From Actinomycetes bacterium (GTDB lineage: Bacteria > Actinomycetota > Coriobacteriia > WRKU01): DNA of 6,671 nucleotides. Below the pieces are notes generated by a model. The model was not told the origin of the DNA. It made no database searches and saw only the letters and a program-made list of their open reading frames with translations. Position 1 is the first letter of the stretch. Each line of letters begins with the position of its first letter. Shown here piece by piece: positions 6,386-6,671 of this stretch. A program made the position numbers and the translations under genes. The stretch covers positions 1 through 6,671 of the forward strand of contig WQXV01000064.1 in NCBI GenBank assembly GCA_009781565.1. The letters are read 5' to 3'.

Positions 6386-6671
6386 TACGATTAAGAAACA
6401 AAAGCAGTGGCAATCTTACCTATTCATACAGCAGTGCTGGCAACAAGCTGGTCGCGACCAACTATGACAGGTTGGATCAAAGTGCGGCTTACAGCTACAG
6501 CTACGACAGGACCGAGCTAAAGACTGCCAAGATCGGTGCTGCAGACACCCACTTCTCAAGCTCCGCTGATCAGCACGCCCATCGAAGAGACCAATGCAAA
6601 TTTCACGTGGACAGGTACCTGGACAAGCACCAGTAACACCGCCATGTCTGGTGGTGCGGCAATGCGTTCCA
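6373..6671 (+). pseudogene. Probable broken fragment of a YD-repeat (Rhs-type) surface protein, runs off the window
   Basis: Frame 1 (GTG 6373 to TAA 6634-6636) begins with peptides of YD-repeat character: GNLTYSYSSAGNKLVATNYD and then AYSYSYD, encoded partly by a TACAGC tandem (6490-6501). Downstream the sense moves to frame 2, open from 6521 to the window end, with ISTPIEETNANFTWTGTWTS followed by a SGGAAMRS segment. That resembles the aromatic, Ser/Thr-rich FT.tGtWt...SGG modules seen in secreted surface proteins. In frame 1 the same bases give a His/Arg-rich tail unlike a surface protein. The two readings fit one gene carrying a frameshift between about 6520 and 6560. No ribosome binding site precedes GTG 6373, and no signal peptide is present, so the 5' end is missing as well. 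YD-repeat proteins act as cell-surface or toxin-delivery proteins, but nothing here shows a function. The identification rests on short motifs and is moderate; a non-coding region is the alternative. Confidence 0.45.

Noticed and set aside
1..6671. tRNA or rRNA genes, CRISPR arrays, insertion sequence ends
   Set aside because: No cloverleaf-like segments, spaced repeat arrays or transposase-like coding sequence could be found by reading either strand.

Overview
The window looks like chromosomal DNA of an anaerobic, moderately GC-rich actinobacterium, most likely of the class Coriobacteriia (an Eggerthellaceae-like organism). The clues are a class II, B12-dependent ribonucleotide reductase under NrdR control, a two-gene AmmeMemoRadiSam cassette of the type I associate with strict anaerobes, a candidate leaderless promoter, and strong GAT/GTC/CGC/ATC codon use. 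The taxonomic placement is inference from gene content, not from any search.

Layout: (1) Positions 2-283 are the 3' end of a DUF1385 (YqhQ-like) membrane protein gene, closed by two consecutive in-frame TAG codons. (2) Positions 284-485 are an AT-rich control region. It holds a 17-bp palindrome, then a -35/-10 promoter with two 16-bp NrdR boxes 32 bp apart, one over the promoter spacer and one over the expected start of transcription. (3) nrdJ (486-2759) encodes a complete 757-residue adenosylcobalamin-dependent ribonucleotide reductase with a TSCPD region and a cysteine-rich C-terminal tail. (4) A 73-bp convergent gap holds a weak hairpin. (5) On the minus strand, 3933-2833 encodes a 366-residue flavoprotein of the geranylgeranyl reductase family, apparently read from a leaderless transcript. 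(6) A divergent intergenic region of about 185 bp carries short tandem and helically phased direct repeats. (7) On the plus strand, a LigB/MEMO-like plus AMMECR1 fusion protein (4120-5502) overlaps by 8 bp a radical SAM gene (5495-6361). Together these form a compact AmmeMemoRadiSam operon whose biochemical function is not established. (8) From about 6373 to the end there is what looks like a broken fragment of a large YD-repeat (Rhs-type) surface protein gene, with its sense reading split over two frames.

How the genes work together: nrdJ supplies deoxynucleotides without oxygen, using B12 radical chemistry, and is probably repressed by NrdR (encoded elsewhere) when dATP is high. The LigB-AMMECR1 and radical SAM genes are translationally coupled and almost certainly act together. 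The divergent flavoprotein shares their upstream region, but a functional link is only a possibility. The best candidate for poorly described biology is the AmmeMemoRadiSam pair; the cleanest regulatory signal is the NrdR promoter.
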